From Christensenella sp. UBA4263 (GTDB taxonomy: Bacteria; Bacillota; Clostridia; Christensenellales; Aristaeellaceae): a stretch of DNA of 31,807 bases. How positions within the stretch are numbered: the first letter of the stretch is position 1; each line of letters begins with the position of its first letter. The stretch lies in NCBI GenBank assembly GCA_002395225.1, contig DGWH01000086.1, forward strand, positions 447-32,253, in the 5' to 3' direction. The notes beneath the pieces were generated by a model. That model searched no databases. It had not been told where the DNA came from and saw only the letters and a list, made by a program, of their open reading frames with translations. Both the position numbers and the translations under genes were made by a program. Shown in pieces: positions 7,205 through 14,506 of the stretch.

Positions 7205-8486
7205 GAATGATTCCTCCAAGATGCGCAAACTCTTCCCAGAAAGCCGGTGCGGACTTGGCCACGCACTCCGCGTCCGTGATGGTGACGGGATCCCGGGCCA
7301 GCGCCGCGGCAATGGCCGCGGCCATGACGATCCGGTGATCGTGACAGCCATCTACCGTGCCGCCATGAAGAGGGAGGCCGCCGCGGATGACAAGCCCGTC
7401 ATCCTCTTCATAACAGATCGCCTTGAGGGACTGAAGGGCCATGGCGACGGCGCGAAGACGGTCACTTTCCTTGAGACGGAGGCGGCCGGCGCCGACAATC
7501 CGGCTTTCCCCGCCGGCGGCGGCCATGGCAACGGCCAGGGCGGGAACGAGGTCCGGACACTGGCTGACATCTGCCGTGATGCCGTGCAGCTGTGAGGGGG
7601 TAACCGTAACGAAGTTTTCCGCCAGGCTGATGCGTGCCCCCATCTCCCGCAGGAGGGAGAGAATGACAATGTCGCCCTGGGTCGTATCAAAATCCAGTCC
7701 GGAAAGGGTAATGCCCTGTCCGGCAATGGCGCCGGCCACCAGGTAGAAGGCCGCGTGACTCCAGTCCCCTTCAAGATGGACGGAACCCGGGGTACGGGGC
7801 TGCTGGCGGCCGGGGATGATCAGGTGCTGGCCATCCTCGGTCCACTTTGACCGGATGCCGAACTTGGCCTGTGCCTTGCGTGTCAGCTCCACATAGGAAC
7901 GGCTCTCAAGGGGGGAGAGGCATTCAATCTCGCTGTCCTCTGAAAGCCCCGGGAGGGCCAGCAGGAGACCGGTGAAGAACTGGCTGCTGATATCCCCCGG
8001 AAGGGCGTAGTGGCCCGGATTGAGCTGCCCGTCCACGGTCAGCTCATTGCCCCGCAGCTGCCAGAACATGCCCTGGGCCTTGAACAGATCCTCGTAGACA
8101 TTGAGGGGACGCTGCATGAGACGGCCCCGGCCGAGGAACCGGACCGGTCCGCGGCCATCCAGGGCCAGGGGCAGCATAAAGCGAAGGGTTGAACCGGATT
8201 CCCCGCAGTCAAGGGTCCGGGTATTTCGCTTTTCTTCGTTTTTGGACCGGCCCATGATCCGCATCCGGACAAAGCCGGGAGTGGCCGGGGCCGTGGCACT
8301 GCCGCGGGTCAGTCCCAGCTGTTGGGTGCAGGACAGGGTGGCGCTGATGTCCTCGGAGAGCTGAAGGGGTTCAATGACGGTTTCCCCGTACGCCAGGGAA
8401 GCGAGGAGGACGGCACGATGGGCCGCGGATTTGCTGGGGATGATGCTAAGATTGCCCGAAAGGGCGCCGGATACAGTCTGATTCAT
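7194..8486 (-). CDS. aroA: 3-phosphoshikimate 1-carboxyvinyltransferase (EPSP synthase)
   Basis: 430 residues, full length. Visible signatures are PSKSAAHRA near residue 17 (substrate loop), DCGESGSTLRFMLPLAL near 93, GDISSQFFTGLLLALP near 163, RLRLKESDRLRA near 342 and GCHDHRIVMAAA near 382. The enzyme joins phosphoenolpyruvate to shikimate 3-phosphate. The loop equivalent to E. coli GNAGTAMRP reads GESGSTLRF, keeping the Gly but with Ser and Phe at the Thr97 and Pro101 positions. Its ATG overlaps the aroB stop by four bases (ATGA), and its own 3' end overlaps aroC. Confidence 0.97.
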   Translation of the reverse strand: MNQTVSGALSGNLSIIPSKSAAHRAVLLASLAYGETVIEPLQLSEDISATLSCTQQLGLTRGSATAPATPGFVRMRIMGRSKNEEKRNTRTLDCGESGSTLRFMLPLALDGRGPVRFLGRGRLMQRPLNVYEDLFKAQGMFWQLRGNELTVDGQLNPGHYALPGDISSQFFTGLLLALPGLSEDSEIECLSPLESRSYVELTRKAQAKFGIRSKWTEDGQHLIIPGRQQPRTPGSVHLEGDWSHAAFYLVAGAIAGQGITLSGLDFDTTQGDIVILSLLREMGARISLAENFVTVTPSQLHGITADVSQCPDLVPALAVAMAAAGGESRIVGAGRLRLKESDRLRAVAMALQSLKAICYEEDDGLVIRGGLPLHGGTVDGCHDHRIVMAAAIAAALARDPVTITDAECVAKSAPAFWEEFAHLGGIIHEG

Positions 8487-9562
8487 GATGATTGCTCCAT
8501 AAACGCTTTCAGTTTGGCGGCGGGAACCGGAACGGTTCGGGCCCGGCCAATTTCCTCAAGACAGACGACGCGAATGTCTTTTCCAACGGATTTTTTATCA
8601 AGAGCCAGGCTGGGGAAAAGCTTCTCGGTCGTGAGACCGGCGGGAACCTCCGTGGGAAGGGCATAGGCGGTCAATACCCGGCGAATATGGTTTTCCGTAT
8701 CCGGCGGGGTAATGCCCAGACGGGTGCCCCAGGCGGCCGCGGCCACCATGCCGATACAGACAGCCTCACCGTGCAGAACCTGTCCGTACCCGGCCGCATT
8801 TTCAATGGCGTGCGCCAGGGTATGTCCGAAATTGAGGATCATGCGAAGCCCGCGGTCATAGGGGTCCTCAAAGACCACCTGTCCCTTGAGTTCAATGCAG
8901 CGGGCGACGATTTCCGGGTAATGGGGCGCCAGATTTTCCCGGCTGCCGCAGGCCTCAATCTGTCGGAAAAGTCCGGCATCCAGGATGCAGCCGTATTTAA
9001 TAACCTCACCCAGTCCGGCACCGACCTGCCGCTGATCCAGTGTGCGGAGGGTGTCGGTATCAATGAGGACCAGTTCCGGCTGGTAAAACGCCCCCAGCAG
9101 GTTTTTGCCTCGCGGATGATTGACGGCGACTTTCCCGCCGACGGAGGAATCGACCTGGGCCAGCAGGGTGGTGGGAAACTGGATAAATCGGACGCCGCGC
9201 AGATATGTGGCGGCGGCATAGCCGGTCAGGTCGCCGATGACTCCGCCGCCCAGCGCCAGCAGCGCGTCTATGCGGGTAATGCCGCTGTCCAGCAGAAAAT
9301 CGTAGATTCCCGTGAGCTGCTCCATGCATTTGGTGGTTTCGCCGGCGGGCAAAATGCGCAGAAACGGCTGTGCACCGGCAGCCTCAATGGCTGCCGTGAT
9401 CTGTCCGGCGTACAGCGGGGCCACGTGTTCATCTGTGATAACGGCGATTTTCCGTCCTTCAAAGGGCTTAAGGCAGGGGGTTATGCGGAAAATGAGTCCG
9501 GATTCAATCATGACGGGGTATTCCCCCGGGGTGCCGGGAATCCGGATCCTGACATCAGGCAT
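8483..9562 (-). CDS. aroB: 3-dehydroquinate synthase
   Basis: 359 residues, normal length. NAD-binding GGGVIGDLTGYAAA near residue 105, then PTTLLAQVDSSVGGKVAVNH with the metal and substrate Lys/Asp residues, KNLLGAFYQP, the metal ligands E in GLGEVIKYG and H in FGHTLAHAIE, and LHGEAVCIGM. The enzyme cyclises DAHP to 3-dehydroquinate with NAD and a divalent metal. The ATG at 9562 is preceded by GAGGAG. The gene overlaps aroA by ATGA, so the two are very likely co-translated. Confidence 0.98.
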   Translation of the reverse strand: MPDVRIRIPGTPGEYPVMIESGLIFRITPCLKPFEGRKIAVITDEHVAPLYAGQITAAIEAAGAQPFLRILPAGETTKCMEQLTGIYDFLLDSGITRIDALLALGGGVIGDLTGYAAATYLRGVRFIQFPTTLLAQVDSSVGGKVAVNHPRGKNLLGAFYQPELVLIDTDTLRTLDQRQVGAGLGEVIKYGCILDAGLFRQIEACGSRENLAPHYPEIVARCIELKGQVVFEDPYDRGLRMILNFGHTLAHAIENAAGYGQVLHGEAVCIGMVAAAAWGTRLGITPPDTENHIRRVLTAYALPTEVPAGLTTEKLFPSLALDKKSVGKDIRVVCLEEIGRARTVPVPAAKLKAFMEQSS

Positions 9563-9606
9563 GGTCGGTCTCCTCTCCGGCAGAATGGGTCTGCCTCAGA
9601 TGTGGT

Positions 9607-9630
9607 CCGTATCAGGGAAACCTGACACGG
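9607..9630 (-). other. Intercistronic hairpin between tyrA and aroB
   Basis: Two bases after the tyrA stop, a 10-bp stem with one G-T pair (CCGTGTCAGG with CCTGATACGG on the minus strand, loop TTTC). There is no T run, so it is more likely a message-processing or stability hairpin than a terminator. The tyrA-aroB gap (69 bases) is the only long gap within the operon. Confidence 0.45.
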
Positions 9631-9631
9631 G

Positions 9632-10516
9632 TTATTTGTAGAGCGGGGAATGAAGATGATCAAGGCCGCGAATACGGTCAAACTCTTTTTTCCGGTCGCT
9701 GGATGCGCGAAGCTGCTCGAGCAGTGCCGCGCTGTTGCCGCTCCTGAGAAGGGTCGAATAAACCTCCAGGTTCTCTCGGAGCTCGTCGATCAGGCCGGCC
9801 AGCGTTTCCCGGTTGGCCCAGAACAGCTCGCACCACAGTTCCGGGTCCAGTGCGGCCACACGCGTGGCCCCGCGGAAGGAGCCGCCCTCAAAGCCGTAAC
9901 TCTCAAAGAGCAGGTGCTGGTCACACAGGGCCAGCGCCATGATGTGCATCAGCTGACTGGTATAACCGATCCGTGCATCATGTTCCTCCGGGGTGGTGAT
10001 GATGGTGTCTGCGCAGCCGATAAACTGAATGAGCTGCTGCATTTCATGGACCGCTTCCTGCGGAACATCCGCATCCGGGACCAGAATGTAGTGAGCGCCC
10101 CGGTACAGGTCGGGGGTGGCATTGGCAAAGCTTCCCCGTTCCTTTCCGGCCATGGGATGACCGCCGAGATAATGGAAGGGATGTCCCGGCAGGGCATCAA
10201 TGGCCTCCTTCAGCGGCCGTTTGACGCCGCAGACATCGGTCAGAATGGAACCCGGACGCATGCGCATAGAATGGGTCCGGATAAAGTCGACGCAGGCATC
10301 CGGCGGGAGACAGAGCATGAGGATGTCCTGGGATTCGATCGGTGCATCCTCGGGAAGTGCCCAGGCACTTCGGATAATCCCGAGCCGCAGTGCCTCCGCG
10401 CGGGTAACCGGATTCCTTGTGATGGCGTTGCATTCAAGTCCCGGATAGTTTTTGAGTGCCATGGCCATACTGCCGCCAATCAGTCCGAGACCAACAATCA
10501 TGAGTTTCATCTGCAT
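9632..10516 (-). CDS. tyrA: Prephenate dehydrogenase
   Basis: 294 residues. The N-terminus has the NAD(P) dinucleotide fold MKLMIVGLGLIGGSMAMAL, followed by LMLCLPP, the D-V-C-G-V-K-R segment and the catalytic-loop HPMAGKERGSFANA with the key His. It oxidises prephenate (or arogenate) to the tyrosine precursor. No ACT domain follows the catalytic region, so any feedback inhibition by Tyr would not use one. It is the first gene of the operon. The start at 10516 (alternative in-frame ATG at 10510) is 22 bases from the GGAGG site, but a 7-bp hairpin lies exactly between them (separate entry). No TyrA/PheA fusion is present; pheA is at the far end of the operon. Confidence 0.95.
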   Translation of the reverse strand: MQMKLMIVGLGLIGGSMAMALKNYPGLECNAITRNPVTRAEALRLGIIRSAWALPEDAPIESQDILMLCLPPDACVDFIRTHSMRMRPGSILTDVCGVKRPLKEAIDALPGHPFHYLGGHPMAGKERGSFANATPDLYRGAHYILVPDADVPQEAVHEMQQLIQFIGCADTIITTPEEHDARIGYTSQLMHIMALALCDQHLLFESYGFEGGSFRGATRVAALDPELWCELFWANRETLAGLIDELRENLEVYSTLLRSGNSAALLEQLRASSDRKKEFDRIRGLDHLHSPLYK

Positions 10517-10543
10517 CTGACAGGGCGTGGCCCTGTATCCTCC
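10514..10543 (-). promoter_or_regulatory. tyrA ribosome-binding region with hairpin in the spacer
   Basis: On the minus strand GGAGG (10543-10539) is 22 bases from the ATG. A perfect 7-bp hairpin ACAGGGC-CAC-GCCCTGT (10536-10520) fills 17 of those bases; when folded, the effective spacing is 5 bases. No in-frame start codon lies closer to the GGAGG. Confidence 0.65.
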
Positions 10544-10624
10544 GTTTTTATTGCCTGAGCGGGGTCAGACAGCTGTGATTCTGTGAGTTAACAGGGGGAT
10601 TTGGTTCCTGTTCCTTTCATGCGT

Positions 10625-10653
10625 ATTCTAAAGACAGAGAGATAGATTGTCAA
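10625..10653 (-). promoter_or_regulatory. Promoter of the tyrA-aroB-aroA-aroC-pheA operon
   Basis: Minus strand: TTGACA (10653-10648), 17-base spacer, TAGAAT (10630-10625). Transcription would begin near 10618, leaving a leader of about 100 bases. I see no T-box, no aromatic-rich leader peptide and no intrinsic terminator in this leader. Confidence 0.8.
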
Positions 10654-10726
10654 TCTTTCCTGAAAAACACCGGTCTGTCATGGAAAAAACCTCAGAGAAA
10701 CCGGACGGGAAAGTATCCGGAACCGG

Positions 10727-10756
10727 TTGATTTTCTGCCGGATGATTTGCTATAGT
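10727..10756 (+). promoter_or_regulatory. Predicted promoter for the TRAP binding-protein gene
   Basis: TTGATT (10727-10732), 18-base spacer, TATAGT (10751-10756). It is divergent from the aromatic operon promoter, about 75 bases away. Confidence 0.5.
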
Positions 10757-10816
10757 AAAACCAGCAGGCAAACGGCGGTCCGGTGGGTCCGGCCAGAGAT
10801 GAGAGGGGGAAATGAA

Positions 10817-11845
10817 ATGATGTGGAGAAAGGGAATTGTCCTTTTCCTGGGACTGCTTTTTCTGTGGGGTTCAGCCGGTGCGGTGACACTGGAGATGGCG
10901 ACCGTGCGTGAAACAGGGCATCCGGTCGTGGAGGCGGATCAGCGCCTTGCCGATGAGCTGGCAAAGGCGACCGGAAATGCCTTTGAGGTCAGTGTGGGAG
11001 CGGCCGGATCCCTTTACGGAGAGGAAAAAGGGATCCTGGATGCCCTTATCCGGGGGGATGTGGCCCTGGGGCATGTGTCAGTGCGCACACTGGAGGAAAA
11101 GGTGCCGGCTCTTGCGGCATTTTCGCTGCCGTTTCTGATTAACAGTGATGAACACCTTCAGGCGGTCCTCTGGGGTCTGCCGGGGCAGAAACTGAAGGAA
11201 ATCATTGAGACACGGATCCCGGAGGTAAAGGTTCTGGGCTGGTATAACTGCGGGGGCCGGTGCTTCTATACCCTCAGGCAGGTTGCCTCGCCCTTTGATA
11301 TGCCGGGGCTGACGCTTTGTGCAGAGAATACGGAATCCATGCAGAATTACCTGCGTGTCCTGGGGGCAAAGCAGCAGTGGATGGCAAGGCATTCGGTCTA
11401 TTCAGCGCTCTTTCAGGGGGTGCTGGACGGAGGGGAAAATGATCTGGTGAGCCTGGTCTATCTGGGAGATTATGATGCCGCCCGCTATATTCTGCTGGAC
11501 CGCCATACCTATGCGCCGGAGGTGCTGCTGGTTTCCCGCACCGTGTATGACCGGATGGGCGAAGCGGAGGGGGAGGCGCTGTGTGCGGCGGCCCGGACGG
11601 CGGAACAGATGGAGTGGGACAGTTTTGCGCAGAAGGAAAAAGAGGCGCTGCAGGCCCTTCGGGATTTTGGCTGCACCCTGACGTTCATGGACGGCGGTGT
11701 GCGGGAGGCGTTTGCGGAAAAGGCCACGAAGGCGGCGCCGGAACTCGGCGGACGTTCCGTCTATGAGCTGGCCGGCACGGAAAATGCAGATCTGATGGAT
11801 GAGATCCGGCAGATGGGCGAATCGTACCCGCCCAGGGACAGGTGA
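10817..11845 (+). CDS. TRAP transporter substrate-binding protein, DctP family
   Basis: 342 residues. Residues 1-22 are a clear signal peptide (basic MMWRKG, hydrophobic core, cleavage likely after SAGA); there is no lipobox Cys. The mature part follows the DctP/TAXI-like pattern: alternation of LADELAKATGNAFEVSVGAAGSL, a GDVALGHVSVRTLE strand, PALAAFSLPFLI, a conserved-Arg loop near GGRCFYTLRQVASPFDMPGLTL, and DGGENDLVSLVYL. Such proteins bind carboxylates outside the membrane and hand them to a DctQ/DctM permease. No permease gene is in the window, so it is an orphan here. GAGGGGG lies 7 bases before the ATG at 10817 (ATG at 10820 is also possible). The ligand is unknown. Confidence 0.85.
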   Translation: MMWRKGIVLFLGLLFLWGSAGAVTLEMATVRETGHPVVEADQRLADELAKATGNAFEVSVGAAGSLYGEEKGILDALIRGDVALGHVSVRTLEEKVPALAAFSLPFLINSDEHLQAVLWGLPGQKLKEIIETRIPEVKVLGWYNCGGRCFYTLRQVASPFDMPGLTLCAENTESMQNYLRVLGAKQQWMARHSVYSALFQGVLDGGENDLVSLVYLGDYDAARYILLDRHTYAPEVLLVSRTVYDRMGEAEGEALCAAARTAEQMEWDSFAQKEKEALQALRDFGCTLTFMDGGVREAFAEKATKAAPELGGRSVYELAGTENADLMDEIRQMGESYPPRDR

Positions 11846-11859
11846 ACTGACGGCGGCAT

Positions 11860-11897
11860 AAAAACAACCAGAGGACGCGGGTCCTCTGGTTGTTTTT
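11860..11897. terminator. Bidirectional intrinsic terminator
   Basis: Perfect 17-bp inverted repeat, AAAAACAACCAGAGGAC with GTCCTCTGGTTGTTTTT, loop GCGG. A-run on one side and T-run on the other make it work in both directions, ending the TRAP binding-protein gene (+) and the SH3/PDZ gene (-). Confidence 0.92.
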
Positions 11898-11947
11898 GTC
11901 TTGTCATTGTCCGGAACAGGCGCTGCAGCACCGGGCGGGAATGGGAA

Positions 11948-14182
11948 TCAGTCCTCGATCTGGTGCGTGTCCAGCGGTTCAGGGCGGATGATTTCCGTCT
12001 TAAAGTAGGTGCCGTTGCGCCAGAAATAAAGCTCGGCAATATCGCCCGGCTGCATGCGGCCTCTGGCTTTGCGCAGCGTGGCATCTCCCAGAATAGTGAG
12101 GTTGTTGATGCCGACCACAATATCCCCGGGTTCGAGTCCCGCATCCTCGGCGGGAGAATTCGCCGTAACCTCCTCAATGTACGCCCCCTGCGGGAGACCG
12201 TAGTAGCGCTGATAGATCGGGTAGACGTAATGGGTAGTCATGCCAAAATCCCATCCGCCGGCAAAGTTGTTTTCCTCCAGCGTCAGATCAAGAGGCAGGG
12301 TATGCATGAGGATTTCATCGGAACAGGAGCCGACCGGGACCCAGACCAGCTGGTCATCATCGATGTGATAGGTGCGGCCGCCGGAACGGAACCAGCAGAC
12401 GGCGATCTGGGCGCCGCTGAAGTATTCCTTGTAGGCGACGCAGAAATGGTGCGGCCAGGTGTATTCCCAGTCAGCGGTTTCATTGGTTTCAAAATCGGAA
12501 TAGATATAGTTCGGCGCGATGGAGATGTTCTTGATGTCGAATTCTTTCAGAATTTCCGTCTTGAAATCATTGGCATATCCGCAGGGGGTTCCGTCGGAGC
12601 GGCTCGGGATGACCTTGATGGCAAACGAGGATACACGGCTCTGCGTCTGGTTCTTGACGCTCAGCTGAATGGAGCCGTAGAAATCGTACTGTGAGGTCTC
12701 TGCGCGCATGATATACAGCGGCTGACGATTGTTGGCGAGATAGCCGTCTTCATCACTTTCACTGACGGATTTCGCGGAGGGAATGCGGTCATCAAAGAGA
12801 AGACAGAGGGTAAGCGGATCACAGATGCCGGTCTGCTCGATGCCGACGTTGCACTGGAAACTGCGGACAATATCAGCGGTGGAGCTGGTATACAGCGGAT
12901 TGCCGACGTTGTCGGAATTCCGGTAATAGCCGAGGCTGTACAGGCGTTCCTTGATTCGGACAACTTCCGTGCCGCGGTCTCCCTGCCTGACCGTATTGTA
13001 GCGGCTCATCTCCTCCTGCGAATAAGAGAACATGGGACCCTCCGGATCATTGGAGCCCAGGGGATCGGAGGAGATCAGGGGGAAGCGGGTCAGGATTTCC
13101 TGCCCGGTGATTTCCGTCAGCACGACGGGACGGATCTGCTCCAGCATTTCAGAGGAAATATAGCCCTCGGGATGGTCCTTGTCCCCCAGCACATGGAGCC
13201 AGATGACATCATTAAACCGGACGGAACCGACGACGGTGACTTTGGTGTGGGTCTTGAGAGAACCGAGCCGTGTGCCGTTGGGAACTTTCCGGATGTTGGT
13301 ATTGACCTTGGTGCGCATCAGCTGCGTTTCAGGGAACTTGTATTCCGCGGCCTTGAACTCCTCAGCGGTTTTGGGAACCGGCGTGGGCGACGGGGTCGGT
13401 GTCGGCGTCGGCACGGGCGTCGGTGTGGGGACCGGTGTCGGCGTTGGAACCGGCGTGGGGGTCGGCACCGGAGTCGGCGTGGGGGTCGGTGTCGGCGTCG
13501 GCGTGGGCGTCGGTGTGGGTGACGGGGTAGGAATGGGCTCAATGAGGTTTGACATCATCCAGCCCAGTTTCCCGCTCTTTTGAATTTTGACATATATCCA
13601 TTCGCTGTGCTGTTCATCCTGCCGCAGAATGCGCAGGACGGAATGCCGCGGAACCTTCTGAATAATGTCGCTGTTCTTGCCGACGTCCTTGCGCAGATTC
13701 GCATCCACCGAGGTTCGCATGACGGCCGGATCCTTTTCATCGAAAGAGACGTTGGAGTAATCCGGGGTAGGCGTCGGGGAGGGCGTTGGCACCGGTGAGG
13801 GCGTCGGAACCGGCGTCGGTGTCGGTGTGGGCGACGGGGTGGGGATTGGCTCAAGGAGAGACATGAGGATATATCCCTCGCGCCGGTTGTTCCGGACGGA
13901 GACACGCACCCAGGTTTCGCTTCCGACGATAACGGTATCCAGAATCTGCACTTCCTGATGGCGGTTGAGGCGCTGCACCAGAGGGGCATTGGTACCGGGA
14001 TCCTTCCTCAGATTGGCATTCTTTGCGGTTCTGACAATACTGCCTGATACCATCTCCGGATTCCCGGATTCTGCAATGCCGAAAGCGATACAGAAAAGAA
14101 TCAGAAAGAGTACGAGCAGAGAGGGAAGCCTTAATTTCATAAAAATGATGGAAGTGCATCCGGCAGCTGCCGGAGGACACAT
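11948..14182 (-). CDS. Secreted SH3 / Pro-Thr linker / peptidoglycan-binding-like / PDZ protein
   Basis: 744 residues if started at the ATG at 14182, which follows AAGGAG by 3 bases; the in-frame ATG at 14140 gives a more typical signal peptide (MKLRLPSLLVLFLILFC...) but has no ribosome site. Order of parts: signal anchor (15-38), bacterial SH3 domain (47-113), Pro-Thr linker (112-140), second SH3 (154-217), longer Pro-Thr linker (217-270), third SH3 (287-350), a peptidoglycan-binding-like domain (396-464, TVRQGDRGTEVVRIKERLYSLGYY then SFQ...G), an unrecognised beta-rich region (about 480-640), and a C-terminal PDZ domain (664-734, with SPAEDAGLEPGDIVVGIN). No catalytic domain was recognised. 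It is probably an exported wall-associated scaffold or sensor; its role is unknown. It has a strong promoter of its own. Confidence 0.85.
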   Translation of the reverse strand: MCPPAAAGCTSIIFMKLRLPSLLVLFLILFCIAFGIAESGNPEMVSGSIVRTAKNANLRKDPGTNAPLVQRLNRHQEVQILDTVIVGSETWVRVSVRNNRREGYILMSLLEPIPTPSPTPTPTPVPTPSPVPTPSPTPTPDYSNVSFDEKDPAVMRTSVDANLRKDVGKNSDIIQKVPRHSVLRILRQDEQHSEWIYVKIQKSGKLGWMMSNLIEPIPTPSPTPTPTPTPTPTPTPTPVPTPTPVPTPTPVPTPTPVPTPTPTPSPTPVPKTAEEFKAAEYKFPETQLMRTKVNTNIRKVPNGTRLGSLKTHTKVTVVGSVRFNDVIWLHVLGDKDHPEGYISSEMLEQIRPVVLTEITGQEILTRFPLISSDPLGSNDPEGPMFSYSQEEMSRYNTVRQGDRGTEVVRIKERLYSLGYYRNSDNVGNPLYTSSTADIVRSFQCNVGIEQTGICDPLTLCLLFDDRIPSAKSVSESDEDGYLANNRQPLYIMRAETSQYDFYGSIQLSVKNQTQSRVSSFAIKVIPSRSDGTPCGYANDFKTEILKEFDIKNISIAPNYIYSDFETNETADWEYTWPHHFCVAYKEYFSGAQIAVCWFRSGGRTYHIDDDQLVWVPVGSCSDEILMHTLPLDLTLEENNFAGGWDFGMTTHYVYPIYQRYYGLPQGAYIEEVTANSPAEDAGLEPGDIVVGINNLTILGDATLRKARGRMQPGDIAELYFWRNGTYFKTEIIRPEPLDTHQIED
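13373..13534 (-). repeat. Degenerate short tandem repeats encoding a Pro-Thr linker (long)
   Basis: About 160 bases of 6-base-period repeats (CCGACGCC-type units) that encode alternating P-T/P-V/P-S residues 217-270 of the SH3/PDZ protein. The length is likely to vary between strains by slippage. Confidence 0.85.
13763..13849 (-). repeat. Degenerate short tandem repeats encoding a Pro-Thr linker (short)
   Basis: About 87 bases of the same 6-base-period sequence, encoding residues 112-140 of the same protein, between its first two SH3 domains. Confidence 0.8.
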
Positions 14183-14342
14183 TCTCTCCTTTCAGATGGA
14201 TTGAAAAAAATGAATCGGATCCGGAACGGAACGTGCTGAGCCGGACCGACCAGGACACGGCCGCTGTGAGACTGAAAACAGAGGCAGTCTGCCGGCGGGT
14301 GCAAAAAAGAACAAATACGTTTCCATACAAATAGGCAGTTTG

Positions 14343-14371
14343 ATTATACCAAAGCCCCAAAAGATGTGCAA
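14343..14371 (-). promoter_or_regulatory. Promoter of the SH3/PDZ gene
   Basis: Minus strand: TTGCAC (14371-14366), 17-base spacer, TATAAT (14348-14343), with TG one base before the -10 (extended -10, TGGTATAAT). The leader is about 155 bases and is GC-rich; it contains a 16-base palindrome TCCGGCAGCTGCCGGA just inside the first codons of the longer start. Confidence 0.82.
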
Positions 14372-14433
14372 GGAAAAATTCGGAATTTGCCGGCAATCGG
14401 TTGTCCGGGGAGCGGGCGAATCGCAGATGGACA

Positions 14434-14462
14434 TTGAAAACGGGGGAGATTTATGGTACTCT
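14434..14462 (+). promoter_or_regulatory. Possible promoter for the repeat leader and NUDIX operon
   Basis: TTGAAA (14434-14439), 17-base spacer, TACTCT (14457-14462). The -10 is weak. If used, transcription starts near 14469, just before the repeat array. Confidence 0.4.
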
Positions 14463-14506
14463 TAACGGGACATCGGGTGTGTATTCAGGGGTTGTCAATC
14501 TGTGCC

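Noticed and set aside
7205..7351. N-terminal extension of aroC
   Set aside because: Chorismate synthase begins at MRGNFGEHFRL with a good ribosome site at 7204; the extension is translated from within aroA and does not resemble the family.
8492..10558. Two long plus-strand frames (377 and 302 residues) opposite aroB and tyrA
   Set aside because: They lie antisense to enzymes with complete motif sets, have no recognisable product, and arise from GC-rich codon bias.
10517..10620. T-box or attenuator in the aromatic operon leader
   Set aside because: No T-box consensus, no terminator, and the only leader frame (10 codons) has no Phe, Tyr or Trp.
13179..13583. Plus-strand frame rich in Val-Gly repeats
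   Set aside because: It is the antisense of the Pro-Thr linker codons of the SH3/PDZ gene; low-complexity codons give long open frames on both strands. No ribosome site or family match.
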